This document shows, piece by piece, positions 1-12,679 of a DNA stretch of 64,000 nucleotides. The position numbers and the translations under genes were made by a program. Under the pieces are notes generated by a model. That model was not told the DNA's origin, did not search any database, and worked only from the letters and a program-made list of their open reading frames with translations. This DNA is from Pterois miles (taxonomy: Eukaryota; Chordata; Actinopteri; Perciformes; Scorpaenidae): the NCBI GenBank assembly GCA_947000775.1, contig CAMQGK010000299.1:19585001-19649000 (forward strand). The letters are read 5' to 3'. Position 1 is the first letter of the stretch; each line of letters opens with the position of its first letter.

Positions 1-399
1 CACCGTGTCTACATGTTTCCCAGCAGGAGATTCCTCCCGCCATACTGCTGTTGCGTGCCCTGGTTTGAATTTCACAATATAAGTGACTGGCGTCCTGTAC
101 TGACAGCTGATGATCTCATGGAAACTCCTCTGAGCAGCGCACTTAAAATACTGGAGAATGATTTATAATGAAACACAGCCCCTGAGTTCTTTCAAGGGGG
201 GATATGAGGTTTGGGTTCGGTGCTGGACGCGGGGCTCAAGATTTTATGTTCATTAAACCTTTGACGTAACCAAAAGCAGCTATTACTTCCTGTCACGTCC
301 AGCAACAGAACGTCTTTTATGTTGGTATACTTGGAGGAAAAAAAAGACCTGCGGGGCCTTAATGCATGTTGGAGCCCCACAGCTTCTAACTGTAAATAT

Positions 400-880
400 C
401 AATGTACAACATGACTGACAAGTGGATATTTTTAGCCTGTTAACCCCCGGAGACCCAATCCTGACCAACTTTACTGTCTTTCAGAGGCTGTAGCAGGTTC
501 AGTTTTAGATCTGGAGCCCAACAATGGACTGAAGGATCCATTAAGTTCCCTGAAAAGTAGTCCTGGAACCGAAACTACCAGGAACTAGTAATTCAGGTAA
601 GTCAGAGTATTAATAATTACACATTAATGCAAATTCATTTTAACGCCACTAATTTCTTTAACGCAACCTGGTATTTTTAGGTTGTAGCAGCTCAGTTATA
701 AAGCTAGAGTGAAGATACAGGTATCATGTGAAACCTGATGAATCCATCAGTACCAACCAGGTCAGACTAGCTAAATTTTAGTGAGGAAAAACTGTCATGT
801 CCATTTCAAAGGGGTCCCTTGACCTCTGATCTCCAGATGTGTGAATGTAAATGGGTTCTATGGGTACCCACAATGAGTAA
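400..880 (-). repeat. Family A element fragment
   Basis: Contains AACGCCACTAATTTCTTTAA, TACCAACCAGGTCAGACTAG and GACCTCTGATCTCCAGATGT in minus orientation, which recur in the copies at 36961, 45905 and 61694. Left part 470-530 also matches the reverse complement of about 12950-13010. Confidence 0.7.
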
Positions 881-1199
881 AAATGTGTTATTTTCACCTG
901 AAAATGATGTATGTGAATATTTATGCATACTAAACAATCTATCCATCTTCTTATCCCATTAGGGGTCGAGGGGGGCTGGCATTGGCCAAAGACTGGGACC
1001 TAGGACAGGTGAGAACGGGGAGAACATGCAAACTCCACACAGAAGGACCCCAAGATTAGAATTTAACAGTTTTGTGGATCCAATGAGTCTGTATTCATGT
1101 GTGTTAGTCCCCATGGGAGCCATTTTGTTGTTCTGAGACCATTTTTTGAAACTTGACCTCACTGTATAAACTGACCTGTGGTGACCTTTACAGCCACAA
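881..1199. other. No gene; short dispersed-repeat scrap at about 1000-1050
   Basis: The phrase GAACATGCAAACTCCACACA is part of a dispersed repeat often seen in fish. Nothing else is recognised. Confidence 0.4.
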
Positions 1200-1249
1200 A
1201 CTAGAGACCTGGAGCATTCAGAGGATGGGTGGCTTTACTAGATAGACTG

Positions 1250-1280
<31 letters not shown>

Positions 1281-1336
1281 GTACTGGTACTACTACTACA
1301 TCCTGGTAACTAGAGACCTGGAGCATTCAGAGGATG
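1200..1336. repeat. 28-bp direct repeat flanking a (CTA)n microsatellite
   Basis: An identical 28-base segment beginning ACTAGAGACCTGGAGCATTC occurs at 1200-1227 and again at 1309-1336. Interrupted CTA repeats lie between about 1250 and 1298. Confidence 0.9.
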
Positions 1337-1360
1337 GATGGGTTTCCTAGCTAGACTGAA

Positions 1361-2000
1361 AATAAGGGGGTTTCTGAGATCTTTACACAACACAAGTGTT
1401 AAACATCCAATCACTGAAAAATGCAATTCCTGCAGAAATCTCGAAATGTTAAACGTTGTTGATCTTGGTGTCTTATTGTGGTATTTTGGAGGACTATTGA
1501 TCGTTTTTATCAATTCTCCAGCTGTAAAATTGGTTAGATTTAGCACAGAATCTGTGTAACAAATGCTATCAACCCAAAAACTGCTGCAACTTATGAGACA
1601 TAATAGAGCCTGAGGACGGACATCATCGACTCCTGTCATCATGCTCTAAACCCTTATACACTTTTACAATTAATTTTAAATAATGAATTTGTGTTTAATT
1701 CTGATTTATGACTAGAACAACCTGACACACGGCGCTGAGCTGCATCTCACATTAATCTCCAGGTTCTCAGCTTTCAGATGATGTTCACCACTTGTATGTG
1801 ACATCTGCTGTTGACCTGCTATCTCCCCATAAAGACCCCGTGGACCCCCTAAAGAAGACTAAAACTGGTCTATTGTGGATCTCTTCCTTATTCTCCTCAG
1901 GCTGCTGATACATCAGCAATGCCAAAAACAATAGTCCCTCCAACAATAAAAGGCTTTGTGAGGAGTGGGGTCGACACCAAGTGGGGGAGGAGCTGTACTT

Positions 2001-2004
<4 letters not shown>
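1361..2004. other. No gene recognised
   Basis: Unremarkable AT-rich sequence. The open frames of up to 110 codons show no family features. Confidence 0.4.
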
Positions 2005-2039
<35 letters not shown>

Positions 2040-2120
2040 GGGGGGGATGCAGGGCGGGGTTTGGAGGTGGCGATGGAGGAGATGATGGTGGTGGTGGTGG
2101 TGGTGGGGGGGGGGGGCTGC
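2005..2120. repeat. A27-G15 homopolymer junction with (GGT)n
   Basis: 27 A (2005-2031) are followed directly by 15 G (2032-2046), then GGT/GAT triplets and another G run near 2105-2117. Length is likely unreliable in assembly and polymorphic. Confidence 0.9.
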
Positions 2121-2789
2121 TGGTGCACCTGCGTTAGAGTCGCTTCTTGGGAAAAGGGATGAAAACAGGATCTTAAACTTAAACAACATCCTGTAACCCC
2201 CCACCCCCCCATCCCAGAAGTGTTTGTGCTGTTTTTCCTGCTGCTCTCTGTAGAAAGTGGGAACGAGATGAATCAGTCGGAGTGAGGCTTGTGTAAGGAT
2301 GGGACTCGGGGGGTTGACAGGGGTGAGGAGGTACTTCCTTCTGACCGGCCTCTGCTCATCAACATACAGTCATCTCCCGCTGACACACACAGAATCCCAT
2401 TCATTCATCTTTTTTATTCAAATCGTCACTCCTCCGGGACGTGACATAACACCTCGTATTCCTTCTTTAATCGTCAAATATGACAATGACAAAGATTAGT
2501 ATAGAAATAATGCTCCCTTTGGGAAGCCTTGAAGGGAATTCCCAGAATATTGTAGTATTGGAATCATATACAGTAGCTTCCCGGCACAGTTATTCCTTTC
2601 TTTGTGTGTGAATAATGGTATGACTGCTGTGATTAGACACACAAAGAAGTGGAAATTTAAAAAAAAATCAATAAAAGAAGCTCATAAAAGTATTGCAGCT
2701 CACTCAAAATGTTATGTACATGAAGGCATGTCATGTTTTTATTAACTTTTTCTGCACTTAAAGGAAATGGAAATCCTTTATTGGAGTAT
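2121..2789. other. No gene recognised
   Basis: AT-rich sequence leading into the AT-rich foldback element. No conserved ORF or RNA gene seen. Confidence 0.4.
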
Positions 2790-3670
2790 TATTATTGGAG
2801 AATGAAACCAGTCAAAATAAATAAATAAATAAATAAATAAATGACTCAATAGATAAATAAACTTGTCATTAAATGTAGCAAAAGTAATATTAAAAACAAA
2901 GATAGACATTTATTAATTGATATATTGTGACATAAATTGATATTTCTGTTTTAATTTGCTTCGTCATTTATTTATTAATCTTTGTATTATTTCCTTATAT
3001 ATTTATTCTTCTGTTTAATTTTCCCTTAGATGTATTTATTTTAATTCATTTAGTAATTTTAAAATTTATCTAATTATTTTTGCATGTATATTTAATTTAT
3101 GTATTTATTTTTGAACTTGTTTCTCATATTCATTTTTAAATGTATGGATTTATTTATGTATTCATGCATTTATTGAGAGCCCACTCATTTGGAGCAGAAA
3201 TGTATGAAGAAAAGAATACAGAAATAAATAAGTGGTGAAATTCAAAAGGAAAATCATGCAGAAATAAATAGATAAATACATAAATAGGTATATTTAAAAT
3301 AAATTAATAAGTAATAATAATAATAACAATGATAATACAAAATAAGTGCAAAAATACATAAACAAATAAAACATAAGTGCAAAAATAAATGAATAAATAA
3401 AAAATAAATGCAAAAATAAATTTATTAATTAATTAGAAAATGAATGAAAAGAAATACATAAATAAATAAATGGGAAAATTTAACAGATGAGTGAATTAAA
3501 AAAGGGATTTGATACATAAATAAAAAGCAAATTAAAACAGAAATATCAATATATGTCACATTTTATCAATTAATTAATAGCTACATATATTTTAATATTG
3601 TTTTTGCTACATTTAATGACATATTTCATTATTTATCGAGTCATTTATGCATTGATTCATTTATCTTTGG
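2790..3670. mobile_element. Family B foldback element, copy 1
   Basis: An AT-rich element with long imperfect inverted repeats. The left side (TCATTAAATGTAGC, ATTAATTGATATATTGTGAC, then TTTTAATTTGCTTC) recurs reverse-complemented on the right (GCAAATTAAAACAG, GTCACATTTTATCAATTAAT, GCTACATTTAATGACA). Each arm is several hundred bases and the centre lies near 3175. Four further copies are listed below. No ORF; it looks like a non-autonomous foldback transposon. Confidence 0.75.
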
Positions 3671-4779
3671 GAAAAAAAAAGTTGTAAAATGCATAACTTG
3701 CTGGTCCCTGGGGAGGCACAGCTTGCATAAGATGCTTTGCGTAAAATTGCTTTTCTCGACCAGTCTGACCACACACTCAGTGAACGCCGCGCCTGCTGAC
3801 CACACAGGAAGTGACTGCCAGAGAGGAAGTGAACACGTCCCGTTTGTGTGCGCGGCCAAGGGGAAGAAGAAGTGTTACAGTTATTAGCCGAGTGGGAGCG
3901 GTGCATTTAGGGGGCATCCTGTGCACAACAAATGCTTCCTGCTCCTGCCTCCGACGCCACAAAACAACCTCAGAGGGAGGGCAGGGAGAGTGGAGCGGAG
4001 CACAGAGGGAAACCGACAACGTGCCCGCCGCTAAACACAGGTGGAAACTATACGGTGCCCTCCCAGAAGGCCGCCTCTCTATCTATACAGCCAGCTCCTA
4101 TAGAGCTCCTCCAACTCCTCAATGGAAAATTCATGTTTTTCATTTTAGTAGGCACATTCCTGCACACACACGATGGGGCCTCTCCTGATGTGCAGCGTGG
4201 ATAGCTCATAAACTCAAGAGAAGAACATCAGATTACTGCACATTATGAAATTATTGAATAAAATCTGTGGCAGCACTATTGACAAAGCCTGTTCCTGGCT
4301 CACATCCTGGCTCGACACTGATCTGATGAGGCTCATCAAAATCAGAGTAATAAGCGCGGCATGTTTTCATCCCTCCTCCGACTTGGACAAATACACCTCC
4401 GTGCACCTCTTGGCGGCTTAGAGTTGAACTGGTCTGGCCTGATAGTCTAGTTTTTGAATTTATCTATTGAGGTTTTGCAAAAAACCCTCTGTGCTACTTC
4501 AGTTAAGTCATCAGGAAAATACTGTATGTTGGCTTTGTAGGTTACGCTGTGTAAACCACAGATGCTTTGATTCGATCAGAGCAGGTGATGTAGCACACTG
4601 AGTGACCGTTATTGAAATTAATGTGGTATAATAATGAGTATAACAAGCGAGAAAGGGTGGGAGGGTTGTTGATGGATGGGTCAAAGAAACACAGGACTTT
4701 CACCAGGAGTTTGCTGTTCATTGACCTCACACTTGTTGTGTAACATTACATTCAGACTAATAAGGGTGGTTGTATTTTT
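3671..4779. other. GC-richer unique sequence, no gene
   Basis: 3780-4200 is much richer in GC than its surroundings and carries several GGAAGT (ETS-type) motifs. A 125-codon open frame on plus shows no recognisable domain. It could be regulatory; nothing stronger can be said. Confidence 0.25.
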
Positions 4780-5030
4780 ATTAGGCCTGTCAATCAGTTA
4801 AAATATATAACGATGATTACTCAACATGTATGTAAAGGGGAGATTTGTGGGTACTGATTGAGCCCATTTTCATTCACATATCTGGAGGTCAGAGGTCAAA
4901 GGACCCCTTTGAAAATGGTGATGCCTGTTTTTCCTCACCAAAATTTAGTGGAAGTTTAGAGCATTATTTATCCTCCTTCTCGACGAGCTATTCTGACCTG
5001 GTTGGCTTCGATGGATTAGTTGTTGTTTAA
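4780..5030 (+). repeat. Family A element fragment
   Basis: Shows GTCTGTAAAGGGGAGA-like, TCTGGAGGTCAGAGGTCAAA and GACCTGGTTGG blocks in plus orientation, colinear with the copy at 36961. Confidence 0.8.
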
Positions 5031-6115
5031 AAAAGCACGAAATGCAACATCCAACCAAAACTGGAAAAAAAGCAGCATCTGTAAAACACATCCCGTTTCT
5101 GTGGAACAAGGAAATGACCACAAAGAGTAACTGGCGTCTTGGGTCGAGCATCTCAGTGAGCATGAACAGACACAACTCCAAGATTAAATTATCAAAATAT
5201 ATTAACGTCCCTCTGCTGTCGCCTTCCTATAACTCTGATGACATCACTGTGACATCATCTACAGTAGCTTATTTTCTCGCACTTGACAGTTATGTTGCTA
5301 GTTATTTCCTAAACCTGTCCTCTAAGCTCCCTGCTGGGATGCGTCCAGGCCCGCCTGTCCAGTCCAAAGTGGGTATCGCTGACCCTGTTGTGCCTACGTG
5401 ATGAGCCCCGGTGCCAAACATGTGCCCCTTCCCCCCTCAGCAAAAGACCACATCCCTTGAATCCGCCCCTCTGGCTTTTGTTTGGGCTATTGGCACCGAC
5501 AGGTTCAGCTGTTATTAAGCATCTCATGGCAGTCTCACCTCTGGTGGCATAACCCGTCATACAACACATGCCAGGTCCTATTCCCCCTCTCTTTCTCTCT
5601 CTATCATCAATCACTTGTTCACACGTGGTAAAGAGCATCCAGAGTGTAGCTGGATGCTGCAGATGTTTGAAATCGCAGCAGGGGCAACATGAACTCTGGG
5701 TTCACATGCACTCACTTTGCTTTCCTCTGACTGGTTCCCAGTCAAAAACTGGGTAAAGGTGGACATACGCTTTTCTGACCCGAATTCAGAGTCCGACTGA
5801 ATTTCAGCTTCGTCAGGCGGCGTTTGGGGGACCGAGGACCAATTAACTGCTCCCTGAAAATGTCCAGACACCAATTCATTTTGGAAAGATCTGTCTTATG
5901 TTACTGATAATATTGGCTCTGATTTTTTGTTGTACCGACATAATGCACTGTTTAGTTTCGACAATAGCAATAGTAAAAAAAGTAAATACATACATATATA
6001 ATACATTTGGCCATATTTTTTGCAAAACTTCATATTAATTAATCCTAATTTAGCCACTCTGAAACCTTATTTATAAGATTTTAAAATGAAAAAACAACAA
6101 CACAACAGTACATTG
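5031..6115. other. No gene recognised
   Basis: Mixed-composition sequence. Short open frames of at most 119 codons on both strands, none with family features. Confidence 0.4.
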
Positions 6116-6619
6116 ATGGTGCCGTCAAATGTGGTGGTGTTCACTGTGTTTACGAGTTAGCTCCATATGAACGCCCCCTTATAAGTAAGTGGAAAGTTTC
6201 TGAAAGCTCCGAGTTCACGACTTGTGACTTGTGTTTGCTGATGTTGTCAGAAATGTTGGAGACCATGGAAGTTCATTTATTGCTGCATAATAAGTTAATA
6301 TTGAACAGCATATTGTAATTTTAGTCACATATTATTGGTAATTTTATATGTCCGAGGAAAATGTTTATATTCTCCGCAACCTCATCTTTCTCCTTTGTCA
6401 TTTTGTCTTTACATTTCCTTCATTATATTCCCCACTAGCTAGCGTGCTAAATTGTTAGCCTCTGCGGCCTCTAGACTCGGACAGTAACGTTATTTCCGTT
6501 GCTTAGCACCGGTATTCTTCACGACTTAACCACTTGAACACAACGCTTGTGGTGCATGTGGTGTTCACGACTTCCCATGTCGTGAACGTGAGTTCACGAG
6601 ATCCATTTGAAGGCACCAT
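6116..6619. mobile_element. 504-bp MITE with 16-bp terminal inverted repeats
   Basis: The left end ATGGTGCCGTCAAATG (6116-6131) is matched by the reverse complement of the right end at 6604-6619 in 15 of 16 positions. There is no ORF inside. A clear target-site duplication is not visible. Confidence 0.65.
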
Positions 6620-6869
6620 AAAACCATTTTAAACTCAGGAATAAGAAAACAATTAATTTGTGCTCTTTGTTGAATGTTTTTATTCAAAAGATCCCCCCTG
6701 GCTCTGATATCGTTTGTCTGAAATAATGACTCATTTGTATGTTTTGTTTGTTTTTGCACTATTGCGGATTAAAAAATGGCAGTTGAACAAAAGAGTATGG
6801 AAGCAAAGAGGCAAAACTCTGTTTTTTTTTTTTTTTTTTTACAACAAATGCTGCTCCCGTTTTGAACTG
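6620..6869. other. No gene; T19-type homopolymer near 6822-6840
   Basis: AT-rich sequence with one long T run. Confidence 0.5.
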
Positions 6870-7540
6870 TAAATGCATATTATATTTATAATATTTTATT
6901 GTTCAACAAAGGCCATTTTGGTAGAATATACAGAATATTTTACTATCGTTTGGCACTCTGTAGGTGGACGTTTTACTGGCCTCCAGTAGTCACTTTCAGA
7001 CCAAAATGGTGGAAACGATGTTACAAAATCCACACTAACATGCTATTTAGTAACCGAAAACAGTATGTGAAGTATTTTTATAGGTCCGAAACCTTAGTAT
7101 GAAACCAGAAGTATGTGAATTGCATACCATTTCCTGTGAAATATCACAATATGAAAAGCTGAACACTACGACGGCATAAATATATCCCACCATGCGCCGA
7201 CAACGTTCATAACGATGTTGACGAACAGCTCTGTAAATGTTGAAGGTAAAGTTGTTTAAAAAAAAAAAACTGTCACATCAAAATAATAACTGAGAGTATA
7301 AGATTTCACTCTGCTAGGTGTAATATATATTTCATATACAAATGAGGTTGTCACGGGTTACCATGGTTACACGTCTCTAACCGGAAATTAGGCTCTCCGG
7401 AAGTGATGATGTAAATTACTGCGCAGTGCTTCCGAAATGACGCATAGTATTGTTTATTAGCATGTTGAACGCTAGTACACATATTAGATGTATAGTAGTA
7501 CATAGTATTCGGTTTTAGACGAAGCCTTTCACTTCTTAAT
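6870..7540. repeat. Decayed dispersed repeat, DNA-transposon-like
   Basis: Phrases such as GAATTGCATACCATTTCCTG, TATCACAATATGAAAAGC and AGTATGTGAAGTATTTTTAT recall a common teleost dispersed element. Termini are not defined here. Confidence 0.4.
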
Positions 7541-7554
7541 TCTTTGGTTAAACT

Positions 7555-7982
7555 CATACGTGACATCTTGCGGTTCTCTCCGGAGCACAAATCAAACGCA
7601 CCCTTCAGCACCAGGCGGGCTATTTAAGCTGCTCGTAGCCCCGCCCCCCGTGTTTGGCCCGCTAACGTAACGCTGCTAACCCGATGCCAACGTGATGCTC
7701 ACCCACCTGCAGTTAACGTTAGCTGTGGCATTTCACAGTAAAGCTAATCCGCTAACAGTTTGACGGTTTTATGGAGGAGTTGATCGCGTTTGGAGCCCCT
7801 CACTGCTGCCGCCAGCCAGCGTGTTTGTCCGCTGGGTGCTCCTCTTCATCGGCTGTTGGTCGCAACACCTGTGGGCCCAGGACGGGGACGTTTAGGCCGC
7901 CCGGTGCTCTGGATGCTACCTGCTAACTGCTAAATGCTAACTGCTAACTGCTAACTGCAACTCGTCTCTTCACGTCAACAAA
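7555..7982 (+). promoter_or_regulatory. CpG-rich promoter and first-exon candidate of an unidentified transcript
   Basis: The only CpG-island-like block in the left 48 kb. It has a TATTTAAG box at 7621, CCCCGCCCCCC at about 7639, many CpGs, GCTAAC-type short repeats typical of fish 5' UTRs, and a clean donor AACAAA|GTAAGGG with the GT at 7983. T/G-rich sequence like the start of an intron follows. An ORF of 51 codons (7771-7926, starting MEELIAFGAP) fits inside; I recognise no homologue and it could be a uORF. No coding exon was found downstream on plus, so a lncRNA or a distant gene is possible. Confidence 0.4.
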
Positions 7983-8820
7983 GTAAGGGTTTGCTGCTGA
8001 TGCTGATATGTCTGTGTTCACATCTGGGCTCTTATTACTCTTCAGGTTGTGAAGCTACTTATCAATAGTCTGTGAGGCTGATTGATCGATGCATTGATTG
8101 AGTATCAGTGGGCTTGTCTTGACACCTGCTGGCTAATCATTTCTGCTCTTAATGCTGCTGCTGTTTGCATTGTGACTTGTTTTATTGTTGTGGCTGCTGT
8201 TTGGCTCATTGATTTTGATTTATGCTTTTATTGTTTTGCTATCCTAGAGTTGACAAATCATTATTCATGTTTGTTTAGTGAGTTATGTAGTATGGATTGG
8301 TTTTGTGTTTGGTTGTTGCATGAGCTGATGTTGACTATTAATGTCAACATGGATGCTGCGTTGCAAAGCAAAGTATTCTTACAATTATTGTCCTGAAAAA
8401 CTGGCTTTATATGGAGGCTCAACATAGCTATTCCATGTTAAAATGTGACTTTAATATGTGGTTTACTTTTATTCATATCAACATGCTCAGCTCCTGATTT
8501 AGAGATGAGCTGAAAGTGATCTTCATCTACCTCTTATCAACACTCCATGACGCTACAATAGATATTGTAATGTTTTGTATTAAAATCACAATAACACAGA
8601 TTTCTAGTTATCATAGCTGCTGTGTTTTAACCTACTGCGTATCAAATAAATATCTGTATGGCTGGATATCTGGATGTATCCGTGTCAGTCGTAGTGGTCT
8701 CAGGTGTACAGCAGAGAGATGGCCACTAGATTGTGATTGTAGTTTTGTGGGGAAATGTTTTCTGTCATCAGTCTTTGCTTCAGTCTTGGCTGTGCTTTGC
8801 TTGGTGTATTGTTTATTATA
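7983..8820 (+). other. T/G-rich stretch, possible intron start; no gene seen
   Basis: Plus-strand T-rich sequence follows the donor at 7983. A 104-codon open frame at 8082-8396 is hydrophobic only because the sequence is T-rich and matches no family I know. Confidence 0.3.
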
Positions 8821-8824
8821 GAGG

Positions 8825-8995
8825 ACGAAACATGCCAAAAATAAATGAATAATTAAAGAAATGACCTGATAAATATAATGTATTATACAAATAAAAACAA
8901 ATGAATAATAATAAATTAATACTCTGAAAATAATTTAATTACATATTTATTTGTCTTGTCATTTATTTATTTTATTAATTTATTTTTAATTTTGG
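8825..8995. mobile_element. Family B foldback element, copy 2 (short)
   Basis: Begins GAGGACGAAACATGCCAAAA, matching the edge of the 60075 copy (GGAGGACGGAACCTGTCAAA), and continues with AAATAAATG-rich sequence. Only the ends remain. Confidence 0.5.
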
Positions 8996-10418
8996 CAGGT
9001 TGCGTTGTGTGTGATGATTAAAAAAAAAATTTGCGCTGAAGCTGACAAAAATTGTGCACTGTTTTTACCTGCAGTTATTGCACTGTTTATTAGCACCCTG
9101 TTGCAAACTGGGGTTGCTCAAGGATCATTTCTTATCAGCAGAAATCAGTGCACAGTGGTTTATAGTATTATGAGAAAGAATTTTACATTTCTGAAAAGTT
9201 GTCGTGACAGTTAATATCATCAATATCATCATAATATTTATCATTTTATCATGTTGGTTGCTATGTAAACAGTAATATTTCATATAAAGTTGCATGCATA
9301 GACTCTATCACCAGCGTAGTGTCTGACCAGATGATGCTGTGTTACAGCAAGTTTGTCCAGTTTAAACTTACTTGGTGTTGTGTTGACAGAGCCCTGTGCG
9401 TTGCTTCCCAGGGATTTTAACTTTTAAAAACCAACCTTTAAAAAATATCCTGCAATAAAATCAAACAAACTATTGTGAGATAATTTCACAACTATTAGAC
9501 ATGATATGTAGTATTTCAGAAAGTTTAATTAATATTGTGATAATACCATTTAACATGATATTTCTGACCACAGTAATTGCAGCATGAATATTTGACACCT
9601 CTCAAACTGCGAGTGAAGAAGTCGAAGCGTAGATGCTAAATATCAACTCTGTTCATACTGTCGTTCCACGAGTTTCCTGTGTGTACTGTATTACAATACA
9701 GATATGTTAATGCTCTTTAATACTGGTTTGATACGAGTGAACAGTCTCCATCAGTGTTGACCTTCACATTGATGATTTACAGACCAAGTGTGACCAACCT
9801 GATACTCACTGACACGTAGAAGCCGTCCAGAATCACCCGCAGTGGGGGGCTCGGTCTGGGCCGCTGCTGGAGGGACTGAGGGTCATCTTCACTGAAGAAC
9901 TATTCATCACAATGCTGCCGTGGCTCGTTTTAACCATGAAACTCTACCCGGTAACAATAAGGCATCTCCTTGCTTAAAGGGACAATGTGGAGGTCACAGT
10001 GAACGACCTGGTGGAAGCTCCACAGTGTCGGTGTAACAAGAGGGTGAACAGCCTCAATTAAACTCCTCAGGCTTCAGAATGTAAACAGTATATGAAGTGT
10101 CGCGTGCCCACACCGCCTGCACACGGGATCATATATAGGCTGCTTCTTGATATAGACGCATGACGACATGGGACACTCGACCTACACAGAAGACTACCAG
10201 CTTGTGTTTATGGTGTGGGCTTGAGTTTTGTTTTGTATAATCAACCCAGGACTAAAGACGGGTACTGAAACCTGCTAATAAACGAGCCCTGGGGTGAATC
10301 TTTTCAGACGTTAACGCTTTAAATTGATTTGCTATTTATTTAGGCTACATAAACTTTATCTCGCACTTCACAAACTCTGTTTCTAATATGTAATAAGATT
10401 AAAACATTCATCACTAGG
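8996..10418. other. No gene recognised
   Basis: A moderately GC-rich block at 9780-10200 stands between AT-rich parts. No ORF, tRNA or splice-bounded exon with homology was found. Confidence 0.35.
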
Positions 10419-10946
10419 GATGCACCGATTTATCGGCCAAACATCAGTACCGGTATAAACTTTACCAGGTGGTGCATTTAGGTTCTGACAGTTTTTAACA
10501 ATAGGGGGTGCTACATAACGCGCTTTTAGGAAAAGTCAGACTGGGGAACTTTTATATTTTGAAGAAGTTTAATGCAAAATGAACATAATGTTTCAAATGA
10601 AATTATAGAAAGAAAATAAATATTTCCATATCTACACTGTTAATGAATCAGGTTGAACTAAGTGGTAATGTGTAAAGTATGATGTAAAACAAAACATTTC
10701 ACATCGGAGTTCAAGAAATTTCAGTTAATATATGCTCGTTATTAAAAATCTAGATGATTGTGTATCAAATAATTTCATCACGATACGATGCTAGTAGCTG
10801 CTAATGTAGCACACACACACAATGTTTATCAGACAATATCTGTCAATAATCCGGGCAGACACTCAGCTGACAACCTGCGAAATTAAACTGAATGTGAGGT
10901 GGAGACTTTTACTGGGAAAGTGGCTCAATGTCCACGACACTCCACA
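10419..10946 (+). repeat. MITE end and family C sequence leading into a minisatellite
   Basis: GGGATGCACCGATTTATCGG at 10419 is a typical end of a fish hAT-type MITE. From about 10740 the sequence is colinear with 30100-30300: CTAGTAGCTGCTAATGTAGC, CAGACACTCAGCTG, GGTGGAGACTTTTACTGGGA. Confidence 0.6.
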
Positions 10947-11257
10947 CAGCACCGTGGCTGCTACCACTCCCAGACGGTAAACTGGAGGCAGTGAACACAG
11001 CACCGCGGCTGCTTCACTCGCTCTCCAGACGGTGAACCGGAGGCAGTGAACGCAGCACCGCGGCTGCTTCACTAGCTCTCCAGACGGTGAACCGGAGGCA
11101 GTGAACGCAGCACCGCGGCTGCTTCACTCGCTCTCCAGACGGTGAACCGGAGGCAGTGAACGCAGCACCGCGGCTGCTTCACTAGCTCTCCAGACGGTGA
11201 ACCGGAGGCAGTGAACGCAGCACCGCGGCTGCTTCACTAGCTCTCCTGACGGTGAAC
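10947..11257. repeat. 55-bp minisatellite, about 5.5 units
   Basis: Units contain CAGCACCGCGGCTGCTTCAC and GACGGTGAACCGGAGGCAG with a 55-base period. The array lies inside family C sequence. It shares its core with the arrays at 14118 (reverse complement) and 30301. Confidence 0.95.
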
Positions 11258-12679
11258 TAGAACAAATCTTGTTGGTTAACGGTTAATTATCAGTTAACGA
11301 TGGTCGGTTATTGGTTAAGAAATCTTTTCAAAATTAGCATCCTTAGTCAAAAGGCATCTTTTCTCTGAAGTTTTTTTTCAACATGTAGTCAGAAGAAAGT
11401 AGAGAGGAAACAAGGTGGGAGGTGAGGGGCTGCTGCTCAGACGTAAATCTAAACTTAATTGTGAGTTGATCCGAGCAGCGTAACGTCCACAGATGAAGAG
11501 CGGGAATGTTTGGAGTGATTGAGGAGGGGGAGCAGAGCAGAGATGTTGGCAGCCTCTCCCAGTTTCTCCCCTTGTGCTTCCATTGTATCGTATGTCTCCT
11601 GCCCTTCTTTCTTTCCACTCGCTCTTCCTCTGTGTAATTCAAGACCACACAACACAACTGGCCGAGGCTCGGGCTTAAAGTGAAACATCAAAGGGGGAGT
11701 TTCTGAATGGATAAAAAGAGACCAGAGATCATGTATTTTTTCCCCCTTCTGCTACTTTGACTCGTCATGTTTTTCCATCTGAAAAGTCCCTGCCGATCAT
11801 GTTCCTTGATTGCAGTTTGTTTCCCCTTGTTAAAGAGAAAATAGAAGGGGTTAAATTTAGTTTTGGTGAATATCTGCTTGGAAACCATACCCTCCTGCAT
11901 CTGTCTCACTGTCTTTATTTATGTCTCTGCAAATAGCAGTGAGGAGGGATGATTGATGGATTTAATCCACTGTTAGGACCAGTAGATGTCATCGTACAGA
12001 GATGAACGCTTCTAAATCAATATTAGTAAAAGATTAAAGAGGTCGTTGTTAGATGAATGCAAATGTCTCTGTGAATGAATGCAAAGTTGAATTTTCATGA
12101 AGTTGCACAGCTAATTAGCATGTTTCTATTACACAGTGACAGTGTTGACTCCCTGTTTAAAACAAAATCTTTATGCTGCATTCACATGAAATCAAGCTGA
12201 AAAATGTCGTCTTGCTGTGTTGTTGCCAGAATCCACATTTGAGACGACAGTCTGTGATTTGAGGATCTAGCAAGCTATAATATCGGAGAAACATTTTACA
12301 GATGAAGACTAAAGGTTGCTAATATTTAGGCTTGTTGCTGACTGCAGCTGTGAGTCATCGAAGGAAGAACTACATGTATTAGCAACCCTTTCTCTCCATC
12401 TCTGAACTACTTTCCGATTTTGTACAACTCTCTTTTTGACTGAGGATAGTTAACTATAGATATCCAAAGATTTATACACCTTCAATTTATCTTCACAGTG
12501 CTGCCTTTGGCATTCACGTGGAACCAAGCTGACAGGAGACGGCAAGCTGGATATCATTATAGTGGACGGGAATACCGGCAGCGGTAACGGCCCTGTCGTC
12601 CAAAGTTAAAATGTTTTAAACTTTTGCTGTCTTCTGCTACGGTGTTGACAACCAAGGAGGACATTGTTTAATTAATTAA
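11258..12679. other. No gene recognised
   Basis: Unique-looking sequence of mixed composition. Open frames up to 104 codons on minus have no family features. Confidence 0.4.

Noticed and set aside
1785..2204. 139-codon frame with poly-Pro, poly-His and poly-Phe runs
   Set aside because: Entirely low-complexity translation of the A27-G15 and GGT runs.
8082..8396. 104-codon hydrophobic plus-strand frame as a membrane protein
   Set aside because: The hydrophobicity follows from T-rich composition; no family features, and it lies after a splice donor in likely intron.
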